The notes: a model not told the origin generated them from the sequence alone. 64,000 nucleotides of DNA from CAYVNU01 sp964453265 (GCA_964453265.1 CAYVNU010000003.1:1-64000), one strand, 5' to 3'. Positions 24,935 through 32,415 are shown, counted from the stretch's first letter. Numbers and translations: made by a program.

Positions 24935-24975
24935 CACAAGGATTCCCCTTGTTGTTTACAAGGGGAATCCTTGTG
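24935..24975 (+). terminator. Perfect 18-bp hairpin after the unknown gene
   Basis: CACAAGGATTCCCCTTGT pairs perfectly with its mirror around TGTTT. The U-tract is short (TTTACC). Confidence 0.75.
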
Positions 24976-25001
24976 TTTACCTCATGTCAAGACATAGAGC
25001 C

Positions 25002-25030
25002 TTGACAGAAAGGGTAAAAAATAATAAAAT
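25002..25030 (+). promoter_or_regulatory. Promoter of the hairpin-chain gene
   Basis: TTGACA (25002-25007), 17-base spacer, TAAAAT (25025-25030). Transcription would begin near 25037, just before the AAAATCCC/GGGATTTTT hairpin, which itself looks like an early terminator or attenuator. Confidence 0.8.
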
Positions 25031-25140
25031 ATTTTGAAAATCCCGGGCTTTTTTCTGGGATTTTTAATTTTAAAAATAGCAGGGGGACTGTATTCATGTC
25101 TGCTAAATAGCTAAAAATAGCTTTTGGTTATTTTGCGGAC

Positions 25141-25821
25141 ATGAAAAATCATATTATTCTTTTGGCCACGCTATGCGTGGCCACCCTGTGTCCAAGGGGG
25201 GCGCTTGGACAATGGGAGGCCGAGGCGCGGCTGGCGCCTCACACTCCCAAAGAATTTTCGGAAGGACATGGCGAGTCCTTCCGGAACGTGGGGGAGGCAT
25301 GGTTCCGTCTCCCCTCCCTGCGGGGTTTCCGCGGGGAAACAGGAGCCTTCCGGACCGGCGACTCGTTTGTCGCCGTGTTCGGAGTTGAAAAGGAGTTGGC
25401 ACACGACCAACTCCTGCCAGGCATTTTTGCCTGGGTTGATTCCGGCGGCATCCGGCCTGCCGCTGGGATCTCGTGGGCTCGGCATAGCCGAGTAGCTTTA
25501 GAGGGGCACGCCATTATGGCGTCCCCGAAAAAACTGCTCGGCCGCAGTGACGCAAGCCTAAGCCTCACAAGAGGCTTTGCGCTTGGTGTTACTGCCGAGC
25601 TAGACCCTGCCCCACACGGCAGGGCGTGGGGTTTGGGGCCTCACGTTAAAAAACAAATCAAAGGAGCCGAGCTGGTGCTCGGCCACCTTTGGAAAATTGA
25701 AGGGGAAGGAGCCGAACGCCACGGCGAACCTTCCACTCACCCCATGAACCGCGAATGGTTCGTGGGTATTAAATTCGCTCTCGGCCACCCCAAGGCCGAG
25801 GGCAAAAAATCTCACCACTAG
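25141..25821 (+). CDS. Putative secreted beta-rich protein encoded by a chain of hairpins
   Basis: A 226-aa frame. The start MKNHIILLATLCVATLCPRGALGQ looks like a signal peptide cut near residue 23. The rest alternates hydrophobic and polar residues (GIRPAAGISWARHSRVALEGHAIM, ASLSLTRGFALGVTAEL, EWFVGIKFAL), as in beta-barrel or beta-sandwich proteins. No family is recognised. GC content is far above the neighbours. Almost the whole frame consists of consecutive perfect or near-perfect hairpins of 6-10 bp, one about every 35 bases, so the RNA may matter as much as the protein. Other frames are also open for 70-110 codons here, as expected from GC-rich DNA, so coding is likely but not certain. 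There is no clear ribosome-binding site; the ATG pairs with an upstream ATG. Confidence 0.55.
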   Translation: MKNHIILLATLCVATLCPRGALGQWEAEARLAPHTPKEFSEGHGESFRNVGEAWFRLPSLRGFRGETGAFRTGDSFVAVFGVEKELAHDQLLPGIFAWVDSGGIRPAAGISWARHSRVALEGHAIMASPKKLLGRSDASLSLTRGFALGVTAELDPAPHGRAWGLGPHVKKQIKGAELVLGHLWKIEGEGAERHGEPSTHPMNREWFVGIKFALGHPKAEGKKSHH

Positions 25822-25830
25822 CTGATGAGT

Positions 25831-25870
25831 AGGGGCCAGGACATAGCGTTCCTGTCCCCTTGTTTTTTTT
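25831..25870 (+). terminator. Terminator of the hairpin-chain gene
   Basis: AGGGGCCAGGA pairs with TCCTGTCCCCT (one mismatch/wobble) followed by TTGTTTTTTTT. Confidence 0.93.
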
Positions 25871-25984
25871 CTGCAATTTTGGTAAAATACGAAAAGTCTG
25901 AGTAATTAAATTTTTCATCCGTGTCGGATAAATTTTATTATCAGATAAGCATAATACATTATTCTTAATACATAATACTTTTCT

Positions 25985-26254
25985 ATGCCAAATACTAAAT
26001 CCGCAATGAAAGCCATGCGCCAGTCTATTACCAGACGCGCACGAAACATTGCCCAAAAAGATACTTTTAAAACCGCAGTTAAAGAAGTAAAAAAACTTAT
26101 TACTGCCGGCAAAAAATCTGAAGCCATGGAAGCCATGAAAAAGGCTATGTCCACTTTAGACAAAGCCGTTAAAAAAGGAGTAATTAAGAAAAATACTTCT
26201 TCTCGAAAAAAATCCAGAATGGCAAAAGCTATAGCAAAATTAAAAACCGCTTAA
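25985..26254 (+). CDS. rpsT: 30S ribosomal protein S20
   Basis: An 89-aa, strongly basic, helical protein starting MPNTKSAMKAMRQSITRRARN, with the S20 pattern of lysine-rich helices (KTAVKEVKKLITAGKKSEAMEAMKKAMSTLDKAVKKGVI) and the end SRKKSRMAKAIAKL. S20 binds the 5' domain of 16S rRNA early in 30S assembly. It is a single-gene unit: upstream lies the terminator of the hairpin-chain gene, downstream its own terminator, which overlaps the stop codon. Confidence 0.97.
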   Translation: MPNTKSAMKAMRQSITRRARNIAQKDTFKTAVKEVKKLITAGKKSEAMEAMKKAMSTLDKAVKKGVIKKNTSSRKKSRMAKAIAKLKTA

Positions 26255-26266
26255 GGCGGTTTTTAA
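26242..26266. terminator. Terminator of rpsT
   Basis: AAAACCGC/GCGGTTTT with a TTAA loop and T-run; it includes the stop codon and can also serve the convergent four-helix gene. Confidence 0.88.
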
Positions 26267-26675
26267 TTTGTATAAAGTATTATGTATTGGGTATTGGGTA
26301 TAAGGCTTCTACAGCTCTTAATTAAACCATGTATTAACTTATCGCACTTTAATGATTGGTTTTCGATCTCCCTATACTTTTCTTCTTCTAAATAACCAAT
26401 TCCTTTACTTAAATCTGCCTGGCTCCTAACTTCTGTTAGAGAGCCCAAAGCTGTATAATAAAATTGAATCTTTTCCTTAAATGAATTTCTGCTAAAGCCT
26501 TCGCAATATTTGAAGCAATGGAAATTACAGCCCGTCTTATTTGCGATGTAATGCCAAACAATTCTTCTTTTGGAAAATTTTTAGTAATCTTATAGACTAA
26601 AATAGCTAGATTATAAGCTTCCTGCCAAGCGTATAAATCACGAAATGATTGTATTTTGTTTTGCGCCTTATACAT
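26263..26675 (-). pseudogene. Four-helix bundle protein (23S rRNA intervening-sequence type), frameshifted
   Basis: Two frames together make one protein. The first (from ATG 26675) reads SFRDLYAWQEAYNLAILVYK...IRRAVISIASNIA and then turns nonsensical. The correct continuation EGFSRNSFKEKIQFYYTALG and SLTEVRSQADLSKGIGYLEEE appears in the next frame. Inserting one base near 26503 (sequence GCGAAGG) restores a continuous protein of about 135 aa of the four-helix-bundle family (TIGR02436). Members are common in CPR genomes, often alone or inside rRNA insertions; their role is unknown. The defect is either a true inactivation or an assembly error. Its promoter region is a TAATACC tandem repeat with TATAAT just before the ATG. 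Confidence 0.85.
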
Positions 26676-26699
26676 TATACCTAATACCTAATACCTATT
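26676..26699. repeat. (TAATACC) tandem repeat
   Basis: Three copies of CTAATAC(C) between the four-helix gene and RhuM-Fic. Related words (TAATACATAATAC, GTATTGGGTATTGGG) occur at 25949-25980 and 26277-26303. Confidence 0.65.
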
Positions 26700-27719
26700 T
26701 TATTTTTTATTTATCAAATTGACTACTAGCTTTACCATTACTTCCTTCTGGCCTCTGTCGCTCTCCGCAACTAAGAGCGCCAGAGCAGCTAAAGCGGTGT
26801 CGTTAATTTTTCGCTCACCCTTTTTATTAAGCAGATAATTATTTTCAACTAAGAAAAGTAAAAACAACAAAGACCCAATGCGTTTATTGCCATCAACAAA
26901 CGGATGGTCCTTAATACAAAAATAAAGCAAATGAGCAGCTTTTTCTTCTATGGAAGGATACAAAACTTTTTTATCAAAAGTCTGTTCAATGTTGCCTAAA
27001 ACAGCTTTAAATTTTTCCCCCACCTCTTGCCCAAACAAACCACCCGCTTCTTTTTTAACTCCCAACCTTTGTTTAAATTGTAAAATAGATTTTTTTACCT
27101 CTTCATACTTTAGACTTTTAGACTCTTTCTTGCTTACGTCCTCTATTTTTAGCTCGCCTTTGTCATACAAATTCAAAACCGCCCAAGTGTTGGCATAGTC
27201 AGAAATAATACTTAACAGTTCTTTTTCGTAACCTGTGGCTTTTTGCGCCTGTATTAAATTCTGAAATAATTTAACAGTTTGCTGAAGTTCTTTTAAATGT
27301 AAATCATGTTCCTTCTTTAATTCCGTAAGCCTTTTTTCATTAACCGCATAGCCTTTAAGCAAATAATCTTTTAGCCTCTGAGTCGCCCAAATACGGAATT
27401 GAGTGCCGCGTTTAGACCTAACTCTATACCCCACAGATATAATTACATCTAGGTTGTAAAAATTTACAGACCTCTCTACTTGCTTTGAACCCTCGGTTTG
27501 AACTACCCGGAATTTCCGGGTAGTTTGATTTTGGCTTAATTCAGCCTCTTTATAAAGACTCTGGATATGTTCCGATATGGTATCCCTATCTTTATCAAAC
27601 AGGTCAGCCATTTGAGCCTGATTAAGCCAAACAGTTTCGTCTTCTAATTTTACTTGAATCTCTGTGCCCGTCTGATCCTTGTATATAATAATTTCACCTT
27701 TTTTTATTTCTTCGGTCAT
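26700..27719 (-). CDS. RhuM-family protein with C-terminal Fic domain
   Basis: A 339-aa fusion. The N-terminal RhuM-like part has 'VWLNQAQMADLFDKDRDTISEHIQSLYKE' (HTH-like, residues 30-60), FRVVQTEGSKQVER, and 'FYNLDVIISVGYRVRSKRGTQFRIWATQRLKDYLLKG' (near 88-125). The C-terminal part carries the Fic motif HPFVDGNKRIG (near 271-281), with the catalytic histidine and the phosphate-binding GNK loop intact. Fic enzymes usually attach AMP to target proteins; RhuM-Fic proteins are widespread near mobile and defence genes. No clear inhibitory (S/T)xxxE(G/N) helix or antitoxin partner was spotted. The ATG is preceded by AAAGGAGATTT. A perfect palindrome inside the gene has a relative in its upstream region. 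Confidence 0.9.
   Translation of the reverse strand: MTEEIKKGEIIIYKDQTGTEIQVKLEDETVWLNQAQMADLFDKDRDTISEHIQSLYKEAELSQNQTTRKFRVVQTEGSKQVERSVNFYNLDVIISVGYRVRSKRGTQFRIWATQRLKDYLLKGYAVNEKRLTELKKEHDLHLKELQQTVKLFQNLIQAQKATGYEKELLSIISDYANTWAVLNLYDKGELKIEDVSKKESKSLKYEEVKKSILQFKQRLGVKKEAGGLFGQEVGEKFKAVLGNIEQTFDKKVLYPSIEEKAAHLLYFCIKDHPFVDGNKRIGSLLFLLFLVENNYLLNKKGERKINDTALAALALLVAESDRGQKEVMVKLVVNLINKK
27501..27525. promoter_or_regulatory. Palindrome inside the RhuM-Fic gene, possible operator
   Basis: AACTACCCGGAA and TTCCGGGTAGTT are perfect mirror arms around one base. The half AGTTACCCGGAA recurs at 27811. Confidence 0.5.
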
Positions 27720-28022
27720 AAATCTCCTTTGAATAAGGTAATATTGACTTTTCTAACATTGGCTTATTCATAAGTATTTTTGCCTATGTTCCAAAATGGA
27801 ACTTATGGCCAGTTACCCGGAATTTCCAGATAACTCAACTGTTTCCATTTTAAAAAAAATGCGTGTTCTCTTGTGCATTTATAGTATACAATCGTTTACC
27901 TAGCGTCAAACCCGCTAGAAAGCCTAACAAATAAGGGTTAACAATATTTTATCCACTGTGTAATTTAAAAAGCTTTCTACTAGGTCTTATTGAGCCCTAT
28001 AAATTTTGATCATTTTTACCTT
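27720..28022 (-). promoter_or_regulatory. Upstream region of RhuM-Fic with two inverted repeats
   Basis: Besides the ribosome-binding site it holds AGTTACCCGGAA-T-TTCCAGATAACT (27811-27835; two mismatches) and GTTCCA-AAA-TGGAAC (27788-27802). Both lie between gene start and probable promoter and look like operator sites. The part beyond 27900 shows nothing I can name. Confidence 0.45.
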
Positions 28023-28050
28023 GCCCGCCGTAGCATTAGCGAAGGAGAGT
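28023..28050. repeat. TTCGCTAATGCTACGG mini-element at the end of polA
   Basis: On the minus strand CTCCTTCGCTAATGCTACGGCGGGC supplies the last codons (LLR) and stop of polA. Same family as 22296 and 19229. Confidence 0.7.
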
Positions 28051-30984
28051 CATTTCTTCCATCTCTCCCCAATTATCCCCCACCTTGCCTTCCACTTTTA
28101 TAGGAACCGAAAGTGATATAGCTTGTTCCATCATTGGAATTAACTTCTTCGCCCACTCCTCCACTTTGTCTTCCTTTACCTCAAAAACCAATTCGTCATG
28201 CACCTGAAGTAGCATGCGAATTTCCGAGCTTATTGGCTTATTAGCTGAACCGATTATTAGCTTGTGAATATTAATCATCGCCACTTTAATTACATCGGCC
28301 GCCAAACTCTGAATAGGAAAATTCACTGCCGCTCTTTCCGCTGCCGCGCGTATAAAAAATTGCCCTGACTTTATTTCCGGAAACTTTCGCATTCGGCCTA
28401 GCTCATTACGTACAAAACCTTCTTGGTTAACTTGGAGCTTTACCTGCTCTATATACTGCTCAACCTGGGGGTAAGCTTCAAAATATTTTCTTATGTATTG
28501 TTTCGCGTCGCCCATTGTCATTTCGCCAACTCGTGCCGATAAACCAAAACTAGATACTCCATACAAAATTCCAAAGTTAATAGTTTTGGCATCACGCCGC
28601 ATATCTTTTGTAAGTTGTTCTGATGATACGCCAAAAATTTCCATAGCCGTCTTACTATGAATATCTTCACCATTCTTAAACACTTCCATCATCTTTTTGT
28701 CTTTAGCCAAATGCGCCACAATGCGAAGCTCTATTTGGGAATAGTCTAAAGACAAAAGTTTATAACCTTTTTCCGCCACAAAGGCTTTTCTTACCTGACT
28801 GCCCAAGCCTTCACCCCGCACAGGGATGTTCTGCAAATTAGGGTCAATGCTGGAAAGCCGCCCCGTTGCCGCAATAGTTTGGTTATAACTCGTATGTAGC
28901 CTGCCGGTTTTTTTATTTACCATTTCCGGTAAAGTTGTAAGATAGGTACTATACAACTTTGTAACCTCTCTATACTCTAAAATTTTTGGAATTATGTCGT
29001 GCTGTCCAAGCATCTTCTCCAAGTTATCAGCAGAAGTTGAAACGCCCGTCTTAGTGCGCTTGTTATTCGTCGCCTCAAGCTTCATTTCGTCAAACAAAAC
29101 TTCTTTAAGCTGCTTAGGCGAAGCTATATTAAATTCGTGTCCGGCTAATTTATGAATTTTCTTTTCTAAATCTTTAATATCTATTTCCGCCTCCCCGGCA
29201 AGACGGTTTAAAAGCCTAACGTCTAACTTAATGCCGTTTAATTCCACGTCTGCTAAAACTTCCATTAAGGGCATTTCTATTTCTGTAAATACTTTAGTAA
29301 GATTATTCTTTTTAAGTTCCGGTTCAAACAACTCTTTTAAACGCAAAGTCATATCTACGTCTTCACAGCAATACCAACTGACTTTCTCCTTTGGTACTTG
29401 ATCCATTGTGATTTGGTTCTTACCGACCCCAATTAGATCGGTTATGGGCTGCATTTGGTAGCCCAGTTCGTTAAAAGCCAAAGCATCTAAACCGTGCTGT
29501 CGAGTACCGGCGTTAAGCAAGTACGATGCGATCATGGTATCAAAACTAGCAGTAAGTTGTAAGTTGTAAGTTGTAAGTACTTGCTTGTCGTACTTTATGT
29601 TGTGACCAATTAACTTAACCTTACCCGATGTAAGCAGGGTTTTTAGTTCAGTCGATGATGTAAAAAGTTTCGCCGGAACATAAAAAGCCTTACCTGGCTT
29701 ATCGCATAACCCAACTCCCACTAATTCCGCGGTAATTGGGTCAAGGCCTGTGGTTTCTGTGTCTACACTAATTTCTAAAGCAGATGACAATCCCTTCATC
29801 ATCTTCTGTAATTTTTCTTCTGTATCAACAAACTCATAATCCTGCTTTCCAATACTACCACCTCCCCCGCCTGCGGCGGGTACTCCTCCTGTTCCAGGAG
29901 GAGAGCTTCCACCGTCGCTAAAACTACGGCGGTCAGTCTGCAGCTCGCCCGACGAAGCCTTGGCGAAGTCGGGAGCCTCCCCTCCTAATATAGGAGGGGT
30001 GTCGCCGTTAGGCGACGGGGTGGTATTTTTCGGCAACTTATTCAACAAATTCCTAAACTCCAAACTCTGAAATAACTTCACAGTCTGTGACAAATGTTCT
30101 TGGTCTAATTCGTAAGCTTTTATTTCCGGGTCTATGCCCGGCACGTTGCACACTATAGTAGAAAGTTCGTAAGACATTTTAGCCTGATCTTCCTGCTCAA
30201 GCAATAAATTAAGTATTCTGGATTTGAAATTGGAAATTTTAAAATTATTTGGAAATTGGAAATTGGAAATTGGAAATTTGGCGCCTTGGGTTTTAGCTTC
30301 AAGATGCAATTTATCGTACAATTTTTCCAATGATCCAAAATATTTAATTAACTCGCTGGCGCCTTTCTCTCCTATGCCTTTAACTCCCGGAATGTTGTCA
30401 CTCGGGTCACCTCTTAAAGCTTTGTAGTCCACCATTTGGTCAGGGTTCAGCCCAAACCTAGCTCTTACCGCTTTACTGTCGTATATAACTGTATCTGCAA
30501 GTCCTTTGCGCGGCGTGTAAATTTTTACTTTGCCGTTTACTAACTGCAAAGTATCCATATCGCCGGTTAAAATAAATATTTCAGAATTCTCGTGACTTTT
30601 TTCATGAAAGTGTTTAGACAGCGTGCCTAAAACGTCATCCGCCTCAAAACCTTCCTTTTCGTAAATTGGCACATTCATTGCGCGCAACACATTTTTAATA
30701 ACCGGTATTTGGTCGTACAAAGCCTGGTCAGCTTTTACTCTGGTTGCTTTATATTCTTTATATTTTTCATGCCTAAAAGTCGGCCCGGCTAAGTCAAAAG
30801 TCGCAGCTACATGAGTAGCCTTAATTTCCTTCATGGCCTTTAAAAATATAGTTAAAAACCCAAATACGGCGCCCGTCGGCCTACCGTCTTTGGTAGTTAA
30901 AGTAGGCAAAGCATGGTACGCCCTATGTACCAAAGCATTACCGTCTATAAGTAAATAACGTTCTTTTTGTACTTTTTCCGGCAT
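28036..30984 (-). CDS. polA: DNA polymerase I
   Basis: A 982-aa Pol I with three domains. The 5' nuclease (1-300) starts YLLIDGNALVHRAYHAL and keeps the acidic cluster (GFEADDVLGTL, TGDMDTLQL, DNIPGVKGIGEKGA). The 3'-5' exonuclease (about 385-570) keeps DTET, NIKYD and YCCED, so proofreading is probably active. The polymerase has motif A LSLDYSQIELR, motif B RRDAKTINFGILYG and motif C QVHDELVF. The linker at about 318-378 is made of inserted palindromic repeats (Gly/Pro/Ser-rich), and two further word repeats sit near residues 235-253 and 466-476. The normal end NWGEMEE is extended by MTLLR from another repeat. Length exceeds the usual 850-930 because of these insertions. Confidence 0.98.
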   Translation of the reverse strand: MPEKVQKERYLLIDGNALVHRAYHALPTLTTKDGRPTGAVFGFLTIFLKAMKEIKATHVAATFDLAGPTFRHEKYKEYKATRVKADQALYDQIPVIKNVLRAMNVPIYEKEGFEADDVLGTLSKHFHEKSHENSEIFILTGDMDTLQLVNGKVKIYTPRKGLADTVIYDSKAVRARFGLNPDQMVDYKALRGDPSDNIPGVKGIGEKGASELIKYFGSLEKLYDKLHLEAKTQGAKFPISNFQFPNNFKISNFKSRILNLLLEQEDQAKMSYELSTIVCNVPGIDPEIKAYELDQEHLSQTVKLFQSLEFRNLLNKLPKNTTPSPNGDTPPILGGEAPDFAKASSGELQTDRRSFSDGGSSPPGTGGVPAAGGGGGSIGKQDYEFVDTEEKLQKMMKGLSSALEISVDTETTGLDPITAELVGVGLCDKPGKAFYVPAKLFTSSTELKTLLTSGKVKLIGHNIKYDKQVLTTYNLQLTASFDTMIASYLLNAGTRQHGLDALAFNELGYQMQPITDLIGVGKNQITMDQVPKEKVSWYCCEDVDMTLRLKELFEPELKKNNLTKVFTEIEMPLMEVLADVELNGIKLDVRLLNRLAGEAEIDIKDLEKKIHKLAGHEFNIASPKQLKEVLFDEMKLEATNNKRTKTGVSTSADNLEKMLGQHDIIPKILEYREVTKLYSTYLTTLPEMVNKKTGRLHTSYNQTIAATGRLSSIDPNLQNIPVRGEGLGSQVRKAFVAEKGYKLLSLDYSQIELRIVAHLAKDKKMMEVFKNGEDIHSKTAMEIFGVSSEQLTKDMRRDAKTINFGILYGVSSFGLSARVGEMTMGDAKQYIRKYFEAYPQVEQYIEQVKLQVNQEGFVRNELGRMRKFPEIKSGQFFIRAAAERAAVNFPIQSLAADVIKVAMINIHKLIIGSANKPISSEIRMLLQVHDELVFEVKEDKVEEWAKKLIPMMEQAISLSVPIKVEGKVGDNWGEMEEMTLLR
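29551..29584. repeat. GTAAGTT tandem repeat in polA
   Basis: Four copies of AGTTGTA(AGTTGTA) encoding LTTYNLQLTAS within the exonuclease domain. Confidence 0.75.
29856..30033. repeat. Cluster of palindromic repeats forming the polA linker
   Basis: At least five hairpins in a row: CCCGCC/GGCGGG; ACTCCTCCTG/CAGGAGGAG; GCCCGACGAAGCC/GGCGAAGTCGGG; CCTCCCCTCC/GGAGGGG; CGCCGTTAGGCGACG. All are read through in one frame as a 60-residue linker. Confidence 0.85.
30222..30280. repeat. GGAAATT tandem repeat in polA
   Basis: Five or more copies of TTGGAAA(TT), encoding FPISNFQFPNNFKISNFK in the 5' nuclease domain. Confidence 0.8.
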
Positions 30985-31062
30985 AAATTTTGAATTTAAT
31001 AGGCTGTAATTTTATAATTAGCTAATTTTACGATACACTGTAATTATAAACTAAAAACCTTT

Positions 31063-32415
31063 GTGAACCAACTTTCTAACAATAAGCCACATGCCAATTT
31101 AGCCCTACTGCTTTTATGTTTTAGCCTGCTGCTAATTATTCGCGCCTTGTTAGTTTTTAAAGCTCCTCTTTCCAACTACGGCTATGATTACGGATTTTAT
31201 TTATTCGCTCTAAAACACACGGCCCTTGCCAATCTCTTTAGCTTGTTTTCCTCAAACTATCAGCATCCGCTTTTCTTTTTTGCTCAGATATTTAAATTTG
31301 ATCCGGCCTTATTTTTAAATTTCAGCTACTTTGGCTTTAACCTTTTTTTAGGTTATGCCATTTATTTATTTTTCGGCCAAAATAAAAATGCCGCGCTGTG
31401 GTCCGTGGCTTTTTTCGCACTCTCTTTAGTCCAACAGGAAAGCTATTCTATGTTTTTATACAAATCCGCTTTTGCTCTGCCGTTTATGATTTTAGGGTTT
31501 AAATTTCTTATGGAAAAAAAATGGCTAAAATTTTTACCAACATCCTCAATTATTATACTGACTCATAAAACCACCGCGATTATATATTTAATTACACTGT
31601 TTGCTTATTTCTTGTATACCTTTTTAAAAAATAAACAGTGGGGACTTGCTGGATTTTTTTCTTTACCGGCTATTTTAGTAATTAGTGGATTGTTTATTTC
31701 GCCAATAAAAAATTATGTTTTCAGTTTTTTTACCCAAAATAACACCTACGTTCAAAATGGACTATTTTTACCAGGTATAAATCCTTTAAACCTATTGTGG
31801 CCAATAGTTCTTTTAGCTTTGCCGGGCTTATATTTTTACATAAAAAATAAAGCCCATACACTGCCAATATTTTTCCTTATTATTTCTACGACATGGATTT
31901 TATTTTCCCTGCCTTTTTATCGGCGCATATACATTTATTTAGACCTCAGTCTTATTTTATTTGCCGGTTATTTTATAAGTATTTTACTTGAAACAGTCGT
32001 CACTAAAAAAAATAGCAAAATTTTTTTCACCGGACTAATCTTAGTGTTTATTGGTCTGTTCTTTAAGCAATTAGATTTTACTATAAAAAAGCAGCCGCTG
32101 ATTTTAAATACCGAGGTTCTGGAAATTAAGCAATTCAACCAACACCCTGGCTTTATACTCGCACTTTCCGCCAATGACGCGCCCTGGCTCTTAGCCTATG
32201 CTGGCAACTACCGGTTAGGCGCGCCCGGGCTATTAGAAGACCCGCAAACTTTTATAAGCTGGCAAAACTTCTGGCACGGCTTAAACCAAACAGAGTTCCT
32301 GCAGCGTTACCCAAGACCACTTTACTTCTACCAACGTTCCTGGCAAATTATAGACTTTCCGCAAAACTGTTTAAAAAATATTTCCGAAAATTTTTCTGTT
32401 TATACTTGCAATTAA
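31063..32415 (+). CDS. Polytopic membrane protein, GT-C glycosyltransferase-like
   Basis: A 450-aa protein starting at GTG, with about ten hydrophobic helices between residues 15 and 350 and a C-terminal soluble part of about 90 residues outside or between membranes. The early loop NYGYDYGFYLFALKH with acidic residues after the first helix, and the overall plan, resemble lipid-linked-sugar GT-C transferases (PMT/ArnT type), but a DxD or EPP motif is not clearly present. It is flanked by polA on the opposite strand and a bidirectional terminator. It may act in glycan assembly on surface proteins, two of which are encoded next door. Function remains unproven. Confidence 0.6.
   Translation: MNQLSNNKPHANLALLLLCFSLLLIIRALLVFKAPLSNYGYDYGFYLFALKHTALANLFSLFSSNYQHPLFFFAQIFKFDPALFLNFSYFGFNLFLGYAIYLFFGQNKNAALWSVAFFALSLVQQESYSMFLYKSAFALPFMILGFKFLMEKKWLKFLPTSSIIILTHKTTAIIYLITLFAYFLYTFLKNKQWGLAGFFSLPAILVISGLFISPIKNYVFSFFTQNNTYVQNGLFLPGINPLNLLWPIVLLALPGLYFYIKNKAHTLPIFFLIISTTWILFSLPFYRRIYIYLDLSLILFAGYFISILLETVVTKKNSKIFFTGLILVFIGLFFKQLDFTIKKQPLILNTEVLEIKQFNQHPGFILALSANDAPWLLAYAGNYRLGAPGLLEDPQTFISWQNFWHGLNQTEFLQRYPRPLYFYQRSWQIIDFPQNCLKNISENFSVYTCN

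Larger units (their letters stand above)
25037..25870 (+). ncRNA. Hairpin-chain transcript
   Basis: From predicted transcription start to terminator the RNA forms about 19 successive stems. Examples: TGGCCACGC/GCGTGGCCA (25163-25183), TGTCCAAG/CTTGGACA (25189-25211), GAGGCGC/GCGCCTC inside TGGGAG/CTCCCA (25213-25249), CGGAAGGAC/GTCCTTCCG (25259-25283), GGAGTTG/CAACTCC, CTCGGC/GCCGAG, GCACGCCAT/ATGGCGTCC, CCCTGCC/GGCAGGG, GCCGAGC/GCTCGGC, CCCATGAACC/GGTTCGTGGG. Spacers are mostly under 15 bases. This is not expected of ordinary coding DNA. Confidence 0.6.

Noticed and set aside
25154..25568. Overlapping 82-109 aa frames on both strands
   Set aside because: GC-rich DNA has few stops; none has a signal peptide, start signal or protein-like pattern comparable with the 226-aa frame.
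26263..26448. Separate 61-aa gene
   Set aside because: It is the out-of-frame second half of the four-helix bundle gene.
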